DNA of 64,000 nt, taken from positions 12,012,517 through 12,076,516 of the forward strand of contig NC_087066.1 of NCBI RefSeq assembly GCF_963678635.1, read 5' to 3'. A model generated the notes under the pieces. The model ran no database searches. It saw nothing but the letters and a program-made list of their open reading frames with translations, and was not told where the DNA came from. How positions within the stretch are numbered: position 1 is the stretch's first letter; every line of letters begins with the position of its first letter. The position numbers were made by a program, and so were the translations under genes. Shown here piece by piece: positions 62,701-64,000 of the stretch. Source of the DNA: Symsagittifera roscoffensis (lineage: Eukaryota; Xenacoelomorpha; Acoela; Convolutidae).

Positions 62701-63436
62701 TAATTGAAAATTGTCGTTAAAAAAATCAACATCAGCTACAGTGGACAAAATTAAGCGCAAATTAGTTTTAATTTTGAATACCTTACACAGAATTGCAAAA
62801 AAATTTACATTGACAGACAGCAAGTGATCTGAACTAACCTCTCTGAAATTCTCAATTTTTAATTTAAAGCACCTACCAAATATTTGATAAAATTCTATCC
62901 AGTTTTCACCGTCTGCGCTAGGTTTCTCATGGTAGTGAACTTTTTCTCGAGTAAGCGGAGTAAAAAAGTTATTCATGTGACGTGAAACATTCTCAGCGAG
63001 AAAATTGAATAAATCAGTGTGAAAAATAAAAAAAACCTTGGCTGCTACTTACTGTTTCACGCGGGTTGAAAACTTATGCGGATGATGATAAGTAGCCTTC
63101 TCAGACCCGGAAAAAGCTGATAAGTGCTTCAAATTAAAAATTGAAACTTTTAGATAGGATAGTTGTGATGCTTTGCTGTCGGTCGATGTAGAAATGCTTT
63201 TAACGTAAATGTTATTCAAAATGGTCCTTAAAGTTAGGTTTTTTTAGAGAATAAAAACCTGAATTGGCGTTTATTTTTGTCCACTAGGGTAGCAATTTTT
63301 TGATAGAAATCAATATCGATTTTTGATCCGGTATTTGTACTCACTTAGTTTCTCTGAACTCCACAAAAGGAAGGTCTCTGAAGTCAGTGAAAGTCTTTGG
63401 AATTCGCATTTTTCCATCTTTACCCTTATGAAACAT
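26494..63436 (-). CDS. Inositol polyphosphate 5-phosphatase, spliced gene
   Basis: Eight coding exons on the minus strand join in exact phase: 63436-63345, 58216-58088, 57290-57071, then one copy of the triplicated exon (30877-30705, 35197-35025 or 54719-54547), 28661-28532, 28123-27969, 27666-27510 and 26649-26494. The sum is 1212 bp, or 403 residues plus stop. The protein removes the 5-phosphate from phosphoinositides or soluble inositol phosphates. It shows the family's motifs in order: TFLVTFNVNSQ, IVII-LQE, GVHLTAH, FWLGDFNFR, EGAIYFPPTYKF, RPSWCDRIFF and FSDHKPVYALL. It is essentially a lone catalytic domain with a short N-terminal lead and a basic/Ser-rich tail ending in LLYVRSQ; no SH2, SAC, RhoGAP or CAAX element is seen. 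The frame stays open upstream of the chosen ATG, so more 5' exons may exist. Which subfamily and substrate is not decided. Confidence 0.85.
26720..26875 (+). repeat. Short local repeats in the last intron
   Basis: GGAGCAGAACATCG(TGTAGCGTCTTAT) recurs three times with variations, followed by a (A/G)ACCATTAA-type repeat. These lie in the intron between the last two coding exons. Confidence 0.6.
27205..27438. mobile_element. TIR MITE in 5-phosphatase intron
   Basis: Inverted ends of about 30-40 bp: the left end contains TTTTCCAGTCCCCCCCTTTC and the right end GAAAAGGGGGGGGGACTGG, with TTCAACGGCT opposite AGCCACTTCAA further out. About 235 bp in all, non-coding. The target duplication was not defined. 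Confidence 0.55.
27510..27666 (-). CDS. 5-phosphatase exon with PSWCDRI and SDHKP
   Basis: The acceptor CCATTTTTAG and donor AAT^GTAAGC bound 157 bp. It encodes the signature RPSWCDRIFF and VVFSDHKPVYALLTFN, the second catalytic signature and the final active-site His/Asp region of 5-phosphatases. G+C content is high for the region. Confidence 0.9.
27969..28123 (-). CDS. 5-phosphatase exon with FPPTYK
   Basis: The acceptor TTGTTTCAG and donor CCCTA^GTGAGAC bound 155 bp, phase 0 in and 2 out. It encodes a conserved FWDMEEGAIYFPPTYKF block and then QEVTLPTEEGAM. Joining its trailing TA to the next exon's T gives Tyr. Confidence 0.85.
28532..28661 (-). CDS. 5-phosphatase exon with WLGDFNFR
   Basis: The acceptor CTATATCAG and donor CAG^GTGAGT bound 130 bp. 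It encodes FMFWLGDFNFRCG, the first diagnostic signature of Mg-dependent inositol 5-phosphatases, followed by a divergent loop (SEPIIEDTSCLYLANGK) and a helix ending in YLSQDQ. Confidence 0.9.
28990..29429 (+). mobile_element. hAT-type MITE (440 bp), 8-bp TSD
   Basis: Starts CAGGGGCAGATTTAGG and ends TCCTAGATCCGCCCCCTG, with CTGCGACC on both sides (28982-28989 and 29430-29437). It is non-coding but rich in runs such as GGGGGAGCGCGCGCCAAAA. One insertion point linked to the large retroelement lies inside it, between 29070 and 29071: its right part is repeated at 52922-53281. Confidence 0.9.
29624..29826. repeat. Fold-back with TA core, hAT-end relic
   Basis: Left arm 29624-29686 (GGTCGACCTAGAAGAAAGATCGG...) is the inverse of 29771-29826; a (TA)n run of about 40 bp lies between. 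Next to the right arm is CAGGGGCGGATCTAGG (29752), the end type of the neighbouring MITEs. The same fold-back with a shorter TA run is duplicated at about 53480-53665. Confidence 0.7.
30220..30614 (+). mobile_element. hAT-type MITE copy in duplicated block A
   Basis: Starts CAGTAGCGGATTAAGG, contains a long G run, and ends TCCTAGATCCGCGCCTG, flanked by AGTTATGT (30212-30219 and 30615-30622). It is related to the 28990 element. The same insertion with the same target duplication recurs at 34539 and 54054, showing that it predates both duplications. Confidence 0.9.
30705..30877 (-). CDS. 5-phosphatase HLTAH exon, copy A
   Basis: The acceptor TTTTGTTTCAG and donor GCTCA^GTGAGA bound 173 bp, phase 0 in and 2 out. 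It encodes SDKGVCVMKFGVQ, FMVVGVHLTAH and KHIIDTA, the KG-V-V and HL-AH blocks that form part of the active site. It is identical in protein to copy B, 4320 bp away, and differs from copy C by one Met/Val change. Of the three copies it lies nearest to the downstream exon at 28661. Confidence 0.85.
31245..31452 (-). repeat. LTR (truncated copy)
   Basis: 208 bp; on the minus strand it begins TGGAACCTGATC and ends CCGCAACA (TG...CA). It contains a 13-bp-stem hairpin (31310-31337, GTGCTGAAATTAC, loop AA). Same sequence at 35565 and nearly the same at 52714. Confidence 0.85.
33036..34397 (-). pseudogene. Truncated copy of the 597-codon ORF
   Basis: Unit 1 of the tandem duplication carries only the last 450 or so codons. 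The first ATG is at 34136 (MKDFLAITLPSF), leaving 366 codons. Against the full copy there are a few amino-acid changes (Pro/Leu, Tyr/His, Ala/Pro, Phe/Ile) and at least one silent change, with no stop. Confidence 0.8.
34539..34934 (+). mobile_element. hAT-type MITE, copy in block B
   Basis: Same element as at 30220, same flanking AGTTATGT (34531-34538 and 34935-34942), with small changes in G-, C- and T-run lengths. It was copied by the 4.32-kb tandem duplication. Confidence 0.85.
35025..35197 (-). CDS. 5-phosphatase HLTAH exon, copy B
   Basis: Second exact copy of the 173-bp exon with both splice signals, carried inside unit 2 of the 4.32-kb tandem duplication. Splicing two copies together would shift the frame (173 is not a multiple of 3), so at most one copy can be used per transcript. 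Confidence 0.75.
35565..35772 (-). repeat. 3' LTR of the full-length element
   Basis: 208 bp. It is preceded on the minus strand by a short purine-rich GGATGGG, a plausible but weak polypurine tract. It differs from the 5' LTR by three substitutions. On its outer side two bases (AA on the minus strand) separate the CA end from host DNA. Confidence 0.85.
35773..37355 (-). other. Retroelement 3' region, no ORF
   Basis: 1.58 kb between the last ORF and the 3' LTR. Frames of 60-80 codons exist on both strands but none looks protein-like. Repeated in unit 1 at 31453-33035. Confidence 0.6.
37356..39149 (-). CDS. Retroelement 597-codon ORF of unknown function
   Basis: ATG at 39149 overlaps the env stop in ATGA (39149-39146), as in stop-restart coupling; the stop lies at 37356. 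Intact for 597 codons although gag, pol and env are broken. Residues 1-215 or so are Ser/Pro/Thr/Asn-rich and probably disordered. After a basic patch (RTFKRKIPNHPFPTKPGRAR) comes a domain of about 370 residues rich in Phe, Tyr, His and Thr (MKDFLAITLPSF, LHWTSYYHF, FVNFTYCIKD, FAVGTEELKTIKALQLLW) ending FFPDD. There is no signal peptide or membrane span. No known retroelement protein fits. The two-part layout resembles the 375-codon ORF upstream of env; kinship is a guess. Confidence 0.65.
   Translation of the reverse strand: MSRQLGSLHRSISHPTNLNTPITIIPLFAFPPPDFPTSNITSSMNSDTNSNISVLYSISQLKNPNIETPDEFADSEPSPSNNFQTNSLVFSKPPFQPIPPNNPLPSISTPSYASQVTPTYSSFHSDRSSNSPDIPQISQELDNFITLQQQLLHPNTPTINQISSTIETSNPPTPTPSSAYTASLAQSSTSTESSNSTNRAYRTFKRKIPNHPFPTKPGRAREYINHPHHTNMKDFLAITLPSFLQYTLNTPHDTNDTRSFVDEHVLMPTLHWTSYYHFTNPLCLPLSNTHNDIERNQDMLYRLTTPLTHRQFTYIGYKKSLKTFTAPRANEFTLEYYDHNIIRTNQDQFLANPQLTEKFFIKTPCVFTPNIFDRKFDHIISEALTDMQAYESFKEKFQLFSLTFHFLAPHERNLHCSHDIMLRTKQTHTYTYYRFIQNHFDLHAPSRQPHHRFQFFNSKYTSPFFVNFTYCIKDTNLHGILCNYDPITQMYIFFPITKTFNAEESRPFLIPHEFIQPIEIPILEFIHNTKYNHKIYNLIQNTPYEFAVGTEELKTIKALQLLWPLLQTKNIIRILAKLLTNSDMIHDIFPHGFFPDD
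39146..41773 (-). pseudogene. env: Envelope-like glycoprotein gene, three stops
   Basis: One frame of about 875 codons from an ATG at 41773 to TGA at 39148-39146, broken by TGA (40414-40412), TGA (39961-39959) and TAA (39745-39743). The N-terminus is a signal peptide (YILKILIFLQLFFLIIS). Many spaced cysteines follow, with a cysteine-containing region after the first stop (CELERTQILQ, then CYKRIPIFYKKN) that resembles glycoproteins shared by invertebrate env-bearing retroelements and some negative-strand viruses; the latter comparison is from general knowledge only. A membrane span lies near 39640-39560 (FIGFLFSLLKGIY), followed by a long tail with a PTAP motif (39374-39385). As it stands only a secreted-type fragment of 453 residues could be made. 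Confidence 0.75.
41761..42888 (-). CDS. Retroelement accessory ORF, Ser/Pro/Thr-rich
   Basis: 375 codons open from just after a TAA (42891-42889) to TAA 41763-41761. No ATG lies anywhere in the frame, so expression would need splicing, a non-AUG start or a frameshift. The first two thirds are low-complexity and rich in Ser, Pro, Thr, Gln and Asn. The last 120 residues look folded (RLDWNTFTAPPPLFGQHPKS, LQLKFEITVKLNN, FITTEVIYKYDRY, GYITFYNPYSGFSYTCIF). It overlaps the start of the env-like gene by 13 bases. It has no stop in its length although its neighbours do. No known domain was recognised. Confidence 0.55.
   Translation of the reverse strand, partial: KPSKIANQQSHSQFSPKSSQENPTPPTTTQNPQISTRISFQDNPYTFEERHARLSEPLEPVQRQAPPSEPTYNLYPIRPQELSRIRNLSQNQNTVEINRQIIHPRRNRNFQTPRVHFDIPQSPSTSTPENTISILPETPTLLSQRSTSSLPSDYLGSTPTSEQIRENPFNPPNQTSRLPYWTTQSFTQGEPNLINDPIDISTDTTTSSSLPETLSLPSTPSISQISPTPFPLNFSNNLDARYQEQSSTKNPLRLDWNTFTAPPPLFGQHPKSNRLHNWALNRLQYRQDIHEDIRDHNIQILQQNSLQLKFEITVKLNNNAQHPYPLNPPNITAQSLPPPFITTEVIYKYDRYTKQTIGYITFYNPYSGFSYTCIF
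42902..43090 (-). CDS. Small two-span membrane ORF (62 residues)
   Basis: ATG at 43090 (MIRTIFSRTDIF), TAA at 42904-42902. Two hydrophobic segments (about residues 12-30 and 35-51) are separated by CKCIKK, with a charged end EEYYNKHK. The layout recalls small viral membrane proteins, but no homology is recognised. Confidence 0.35.
   Translation of the reverse strand: MIRTIFSRTDIFLLFVIFITFLSSLILTICKCIKKAVITFALATILLILFLEEYYNKHKFFH
43177..43317 (-). CDS. Small hydrophobic ORF (46 residues)
   Basis: ATG at 43317, TAA at 43179-43177. Almost the whole product is hydrophobic (Ile, Leu, Phe), long enough for one or two membrane spans. T-rich DNA encodes Phe/Leu/Ile by chance, so this could be fortuitous; its place next to a second such ORF is the only support. 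Confidence 0.3.
   Translation of the reverse strand: MLFSRSVNIILNIFINFLTIFKLLFIFLFDTFEAFVIILIIFCNIF
43318..43929 (-). other. No ORF between pol and the small ORFs
   Basis: A T/G-rich stretch of about 600 bp on the plus strand without a minus-strand ORF. TTTACTTTAGGCTAATTTAA-like phrases occur twice near 43520 and 43550. It could hold a splice acceptor or promoter for the downstream genes, but no signal is clear. Confidence 0.4.
43930..44545 (-). pseudogene. pol: pol: integrase C-terminal GPY/F-type part
   Basis: Directly after the stop the same frame continues (KVTKKLLQRQNINEQIN, LKIGTFVLIPNF). It then shifts near 44405 to a frame with LQPLRKGPYQIIAKPTDVTY (GPY at 44365-44373), an in-frame TGA near 44325, and a Lys/Glu/Asn-rich tail. 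GPY/F modules are the C-terminal part of many Ty3-type integrases. Confidence 0.75.
44546..45961 (-). pseudogene. pol: pol: integrase
   Basis: 471 codons without a stop, opening in the left arm of the palindrome. Zinc-binding HHCC: H199, H206, C236 and C239 (C233 also nearby). Catalytic triad D271 (SFDTKGPI), D335 (FNTDNGTEF) and E371 (NGLVEGMNRLL), with exactly 35 residues between the last two. This is the D-D35-E retroviral integrase core. It ends at TAA 44548-44546, after which the protein's C-terminal part continues. Confidence 0.9.
45860..46066. repeat. Near-perfect palindrome, 100-bp arms
   Basis: 45860-45959 and 45967-46066 are reverse complements with about two mismatches (CAATCATAGT against ACTTAGATTG), around a 7-base centre AATCATA. 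The right arm interrupts the pol frame between RNase H and integrase with inverted sequence. Confidence 0.95.
46043..46564 (-). pseudogene. pol: pol: RNase H
   Basis: 173 codons with the full D-E-D-D set: D3 (FDASNFGIGAALLQ), E46 (MRECTAI), D73 (FTDHKPI) and D118 (LALPDTLSR). It also has the typical ISANSR-FT-AE-R-ST block of gypsy RNase H. It ends abruptly where the 100-bp inverted arm at 45967-46066 begins. Confidence 0.85.
46600..47390 (-). pseudogene. pol: pol: reverse transcriptase, active-site mutant
   Basis: After the in-frame stop the same frame continues with PVNKEEQPKGNTFINPVII, VLDARYLN and TTADMNSAYNQMPL (palm motif A Asp in TAD), then QYEFNRLFYGISIGPAAF. The catalytic box reads YLYD (46992-47003), where Ty3-type enzymes have Y-x-D-D: the first Asp of the box is Tyr. 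The frame then shifts near 46775, in the connection domain (QAFLGMLNFLSKYV in the next frame), and again before RNase H. Non-functional as it stands. Confidence 0.85.
47391..48719 (-). pseudogene. pol: pol: aspartic protease and start of RT
   Basis: A 443-codon open stretch with no internal stop, directly after and in frame with the gag TAA. It has no ATG near its beginning, so it must be made as a Gag fusion. The protease active site is IDFLIDSGAESNI (DSGA at 48516-48527). Downstream comes a long linker with weak conservation, then the approach to RT (KVPIHLHDKVNRLLDILEQYKN). It ends at TAA 47393-47391; RT sequence carries on in the same frame after that stop. Confidence 0.8.
48720..51290 (-). 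pseudogene. gag: gag, broken
   Basis: Coding remnants begin near 51290 with a Lys-rich stretch. A plausible ATG is at 51044 (MSYSHTQSDDSPDDEEVF), after which the reading frame changes and stops several times up to 50221. The segment 50224-49934 ends with VFTGTDPEYFVEDYLNPVT, typical of the start of a Ty3-type capsid, then shifts frame. The final open part (49889-48720, 389 codons) has a CCHC zinc knuckle (C61, C64, H69, C74 of that part) followed by a long Asn/Arg/Ser/Tyr-rich tail. Between the capsid start and the linker before the knuckle there is no room for a normal capsid core, so an internal deletion is likely. The last stop is TAA, with protease continuing in the same frame. Confidence 0.8.
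51300..52713 (-). other. Retroelement 5' leader with repeats
   Basis: About 1.4 kb between the 5' LTR and gag. It contains GATCCAAGGATA(G/A)G(T/C)CTTGATGATC at 51778 and 51838, exactly 60 bp apart, and three related segments near 51367, 51481 and 51700 (GGTTGGAGA...ATCGAT-type). A 77-codon minus frame (52191-52424) starts close to the LTR; it has no recognised domain. The leader probably holds packaging, splice-donor or translation signals, which is inference. Confidence 0.55.
52714..52921 (-). repeat. 5' LTR of the full-length element
   Basis: 208 bp, TG...CA on the minus strand. The internal sequence just after it (AACCAGTATACCC) does not begin with TGG, so no tRNA primer site could be assigned. 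Confidence 0.85.
54054..54456 (+). mobile_element. hAT-type MITE, copy in block C
   Basis: Same element and same AGTTATGT target duplication (54046-54053 and 54457-54464), with a longer G run. It was copied in the 2.17-kb host duplication. Confidence 0.85.
54547..54719 (-). CDS. 5-phosphatase HLTAH exon, copy C
   Basis: Third copy, on the other side of the retroelement and 2.35 kb from the upstream exon at 57071. Splice signals are intact. One base differs (an ATG codon reads GTG, giving VVVGVHLTAH). It belongs to the 2.17-kb host duplication that flanks the retroelement. Confidence 0.8.
55085..57070 (-). other. Intron of the 5-phosphatase gene
   Basis: Unique intron sequence after the right copy of the host duplication. 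Frames of 93-94 codons on the minus strand (55178-55462, 56155-56563) lack splice-consistent ends and known domains. No repeat was recognised. Confidence 0.5.
57071..57290 (-). CDS. 5-phosphatase exon with LQE and GC donor
   Basis: The acceptor TTTTTTCGTTGCAG and an apparent GC donor CCAATG^GCAAGT bound 220 bp. It encodes LQECGLVNRVKNYF, WRSAIAARLSFLHYTLF and FIGCTFLMLFLKSKLKRDYK, the conserved metal-ligand Gln-Glu region and the following core strands. No GT donor keeps the required phase 0, so the GC-AG intron is the best reading. Confidence 0.8.
57530..57600. repeat. Hairpin built from CTTGCAAGATCTT
   Basis: GGAGGTTGTCTTGCAAGATC and its inverse ending AAGATAACCTCC enclose further AAGAATCTTGCAAGATCTT copies; the palindromic core CTTGCAAG occurs three times. 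Confidence 0.75.
58088..58216 (-). CDS. 5-phosphatase exon with TFNVNSQ
   Basis: The acceptor TTTCTTTCTAG and donor ATATG^GTAAGAG bound 129 bp. It encodes TFLVTFNVNSQDSS, the start of the catalytic domain (T-x-NVN), and ends at KPEIVII just before the LQE of the next exon. Confidence 0.85.
58436..58775 (+). mobile_element. Diverged hAT-type MITE copy
   Basis: TCTAGGGGCTGATTTA at the left and CATTCTAGGTC at the right frame an interior that matches the 28990 element in order: CAAAAGTGCCCAAAAACCGT, a CTTTTTTCAA block, and TTGGGAG-CTCCGAAATTAG. The ends are decayed and no target duplication is clear. Confidence 0.5.
59063..59502. mobile_element. TIR element with triple-motif ends
   Basis: Each end has three spaced copies of (T)CCCAAATGGCATAA in inverted orientation: 59063-59128 on the left, 59438-59502 on the right. 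The interior is non-coding apart from an 84-codon chance frame. The TIR is about 65 bp; the target duplication is not resolved. Confidence 0.65.
59862..59970 (+). repeat. Minisatellite with CTAATC..AAATCCGGACAAA unit
   Basis: Four units of 22-30 bp: GCGCTAATCTAAAAAATCCGG and variants, each ending in GGACAAA. Confidence 0.8.
60369..62216. mobile_element. 1.85-kb TIR element of the dispersed family
   Basis: The left end (AACAAGACTGCTCGCATCAG..GTTCCGACTGC, 60369-60414) is inverted at 62169-62216. The left 540 bp match 19640-20185. A 456-bp segment is tandemly doubled inside. No transposase frame was found; the 63-codon minus frames at 60960 and 61415 are just the two copies of the doubled segment. 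Non-autonomous. Confidence 0.65.
60765..61675 (+). repeat. 456-bp tandem duplication inside the TIR element
   Basis: 60765-61220 and 61221-61675, both starting AAGCTCAAGTCAACA and ending CTCAAATCAGCACT, nearly identical (a few substitutions and one A-run change). Confidence 0.9.
62488..62597 (+). repeat. Minisatellite, TCTAATCTCATTTATTGAAAC type
   Basis: Four units of 28-30 bp with (T/A)CTAATCTCATT(TA)TTGAAAC, followed by CTATC or AACTG. Confidence 0.85.
62598..63344 (-). other. First recognised intron of the 5-phosphatase
   Basis: Contains two coding-like minus-strand stretches with good donors: 63116-63053, ending at GTAAGT, and about 62990-62876, ending at GTAGGT. Neither can be joined in phase to the neighbouring exons, whereas the direct 63345-58216 junction is exact. 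They might be alternative or unrelated exons. Confidence 0.35.
63345..63436 (-). CDS. 5-phosphatase first recognised exon
   Basis: The donor ACTAA^GTGAGT leaves two bases (AA) that join the first base of the 58216 exon to give Lys, so FVEFRETK runs straight into TFLVTFNVN. The ATG chosen is at 63436 (MFHKGKDGKMRIPKTF). The frame is open for a further 20 codons upstream, with several AGs, so this may be an internal exon whose true 5' edge lies between 63436 and about 63500. Confidence 0.65.
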
Positions 63437-63505
63437 CTCGAAGTTTGAAACTACACGAACTACGAAGTATGAGTTATGATTTAAGAAATGATTCAGAAAA
63501 AGTCA

Positions 63506-64000
63506 AATTACAGAACCAACTAAGCAATAATCAGAAATGAATTAAGAATCATATTGCAGTTACAAAATTATTGGTGCATCAATAGTTCGACAAACTCTAA
63601 TTGATATTTTTTCAAGCAGATTGTTGCCTTAGAAACAGTGTTTTTTGATGTTTTTTTAACTGGAACTGGATCATTTCACTAAGAATTAATGGTTTGCGTT
63701 TTCTGGTTGTTCATACCTTAGTACCGTTTCAATCTTACTGGGTTGTTTTTAAATGGTAACAACTGAATGAGAACCAATAGTTATTGCCCGTTTTTACTAG
63801 AAAAAAATTCAGTTAGAGTTCAGTCAGATTAGAATCATTTACGCTCGATTGAAAGAACCAACATTACACGAGCAGCTCAGCTCTTTGCAATTGGCTGTAG
63901 CTGTGCCCCTGATTGAGTACAACATGCGTTTTTGTTTCCTATTTGGACTGAAATATGTTGCCTCATCCCAAGGCAACGAGCACGTAACATGGTGGGCCTC
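63506..64000. other. Window edge, upstream of the 5-phosphatase exon
   Basis: No clear promoter or further exon. The last 150 bases have higher G+C, but no frame could be tied to the gene. Confidence 0.35.

Noticed and set aside
62876-63116. Two coding-like minus-strand stretches with GTAAGT and GTAGGT donors
   Set aside because: They cannot be joined in phase with exon 63345 or 58216, while those two join exactly to each other. Kept only as a note.
1-64000. CRISPR arrays, rRNA, tRNA genes, bacterial operons
   Set aside because: None seen; repeats here are transposon ends and minisatellites, and the gene structure is eukaryotic.

Overview
The window is AT-rich nuclear DNA from an animal, most likely a marine invertebrate; the species cannot be read from the sequence. 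The grounds are a multi-exon host gene with spliceosomal introns, many short non-autonomous hAT-type transposons with perfect 8-bp target duplications, a decayed protein-primed-type DNA polymerase B, and one very large LTR retroelement. No bacterial operons, rRNA, tRNA or CRISPR arrays were seen.

The one well-supported host gene lies on the minus strand and spans about 26.5-63.4 kb. It encodes an inositol polyphosphate 5-phosphatase of about 403 residues. Eight exons join in perfect phase from an ATG at 63436 to a stop at 26494, carrying the diagnostic WLGDFNFR, FPPTYK, PSWCDRI and SDHKPV motifs. One intron appears to use a GC donor.

The large intron upstream of the fourth exon has been rebuilt by mobile DNA. 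A Ty3/gypsy-like LTR element on the minus strand (35565-52921, 17.4 kb, 208-bp LTRs) holds gag, protease, RT, RNase H and integrase. After pol come two tiny hydrophobic ORFs, a 375-codon Ser/Pro/Thr-rich ORF, an envelope-like glycoprotein gene, and a 597-codon ORF of unknown function that starts inside the env stop codon (ATGA). The copy is decayed: an in-frame stop lies in pro-RT, the RT active site reads YLYD, the capsid core of Gag is missing, a 100-bp-arm palindrome splits RNase H from integrase, and env has three stops.

The element is flanked by a 2.17-kb direct duplication of host DNA (29071-31242 and 52922-55084). A further 4.32-kb tandem duplication (30078-34397 and 34398-38717) repeats host DNA plus the element's 3' end. 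The result is three intact copies of the HLTAH exon of the 5-phosphatase. The exon is 173 bp, so only one copy can be spliced in without a frameshift.

The left part (1-26 kb) is mostly relics: a diverged direct repeat (1-1460), a minus-strand DNA polymerase B relic (about 1.9-5.8 kb), an unknown broken ORF (7.44-7.79 kb), a repeat array (7.9-9.5 kb), an 8-bp-TSD MITE (11254-11668), a probable small single-exon gene with a B-box-like zinc finger (14524-14988), a dense field of TTATAAT/ATTATAA palindromic motifs (15.3-16.2 kb) and scattered copies of a TIR repeat family. The right part (55-64 kb) holds the 5' exons of the phosphatase and more MITEs and minisatellites, including a 1.85-kb TIR element with an internal 456-bp tandem duplication.
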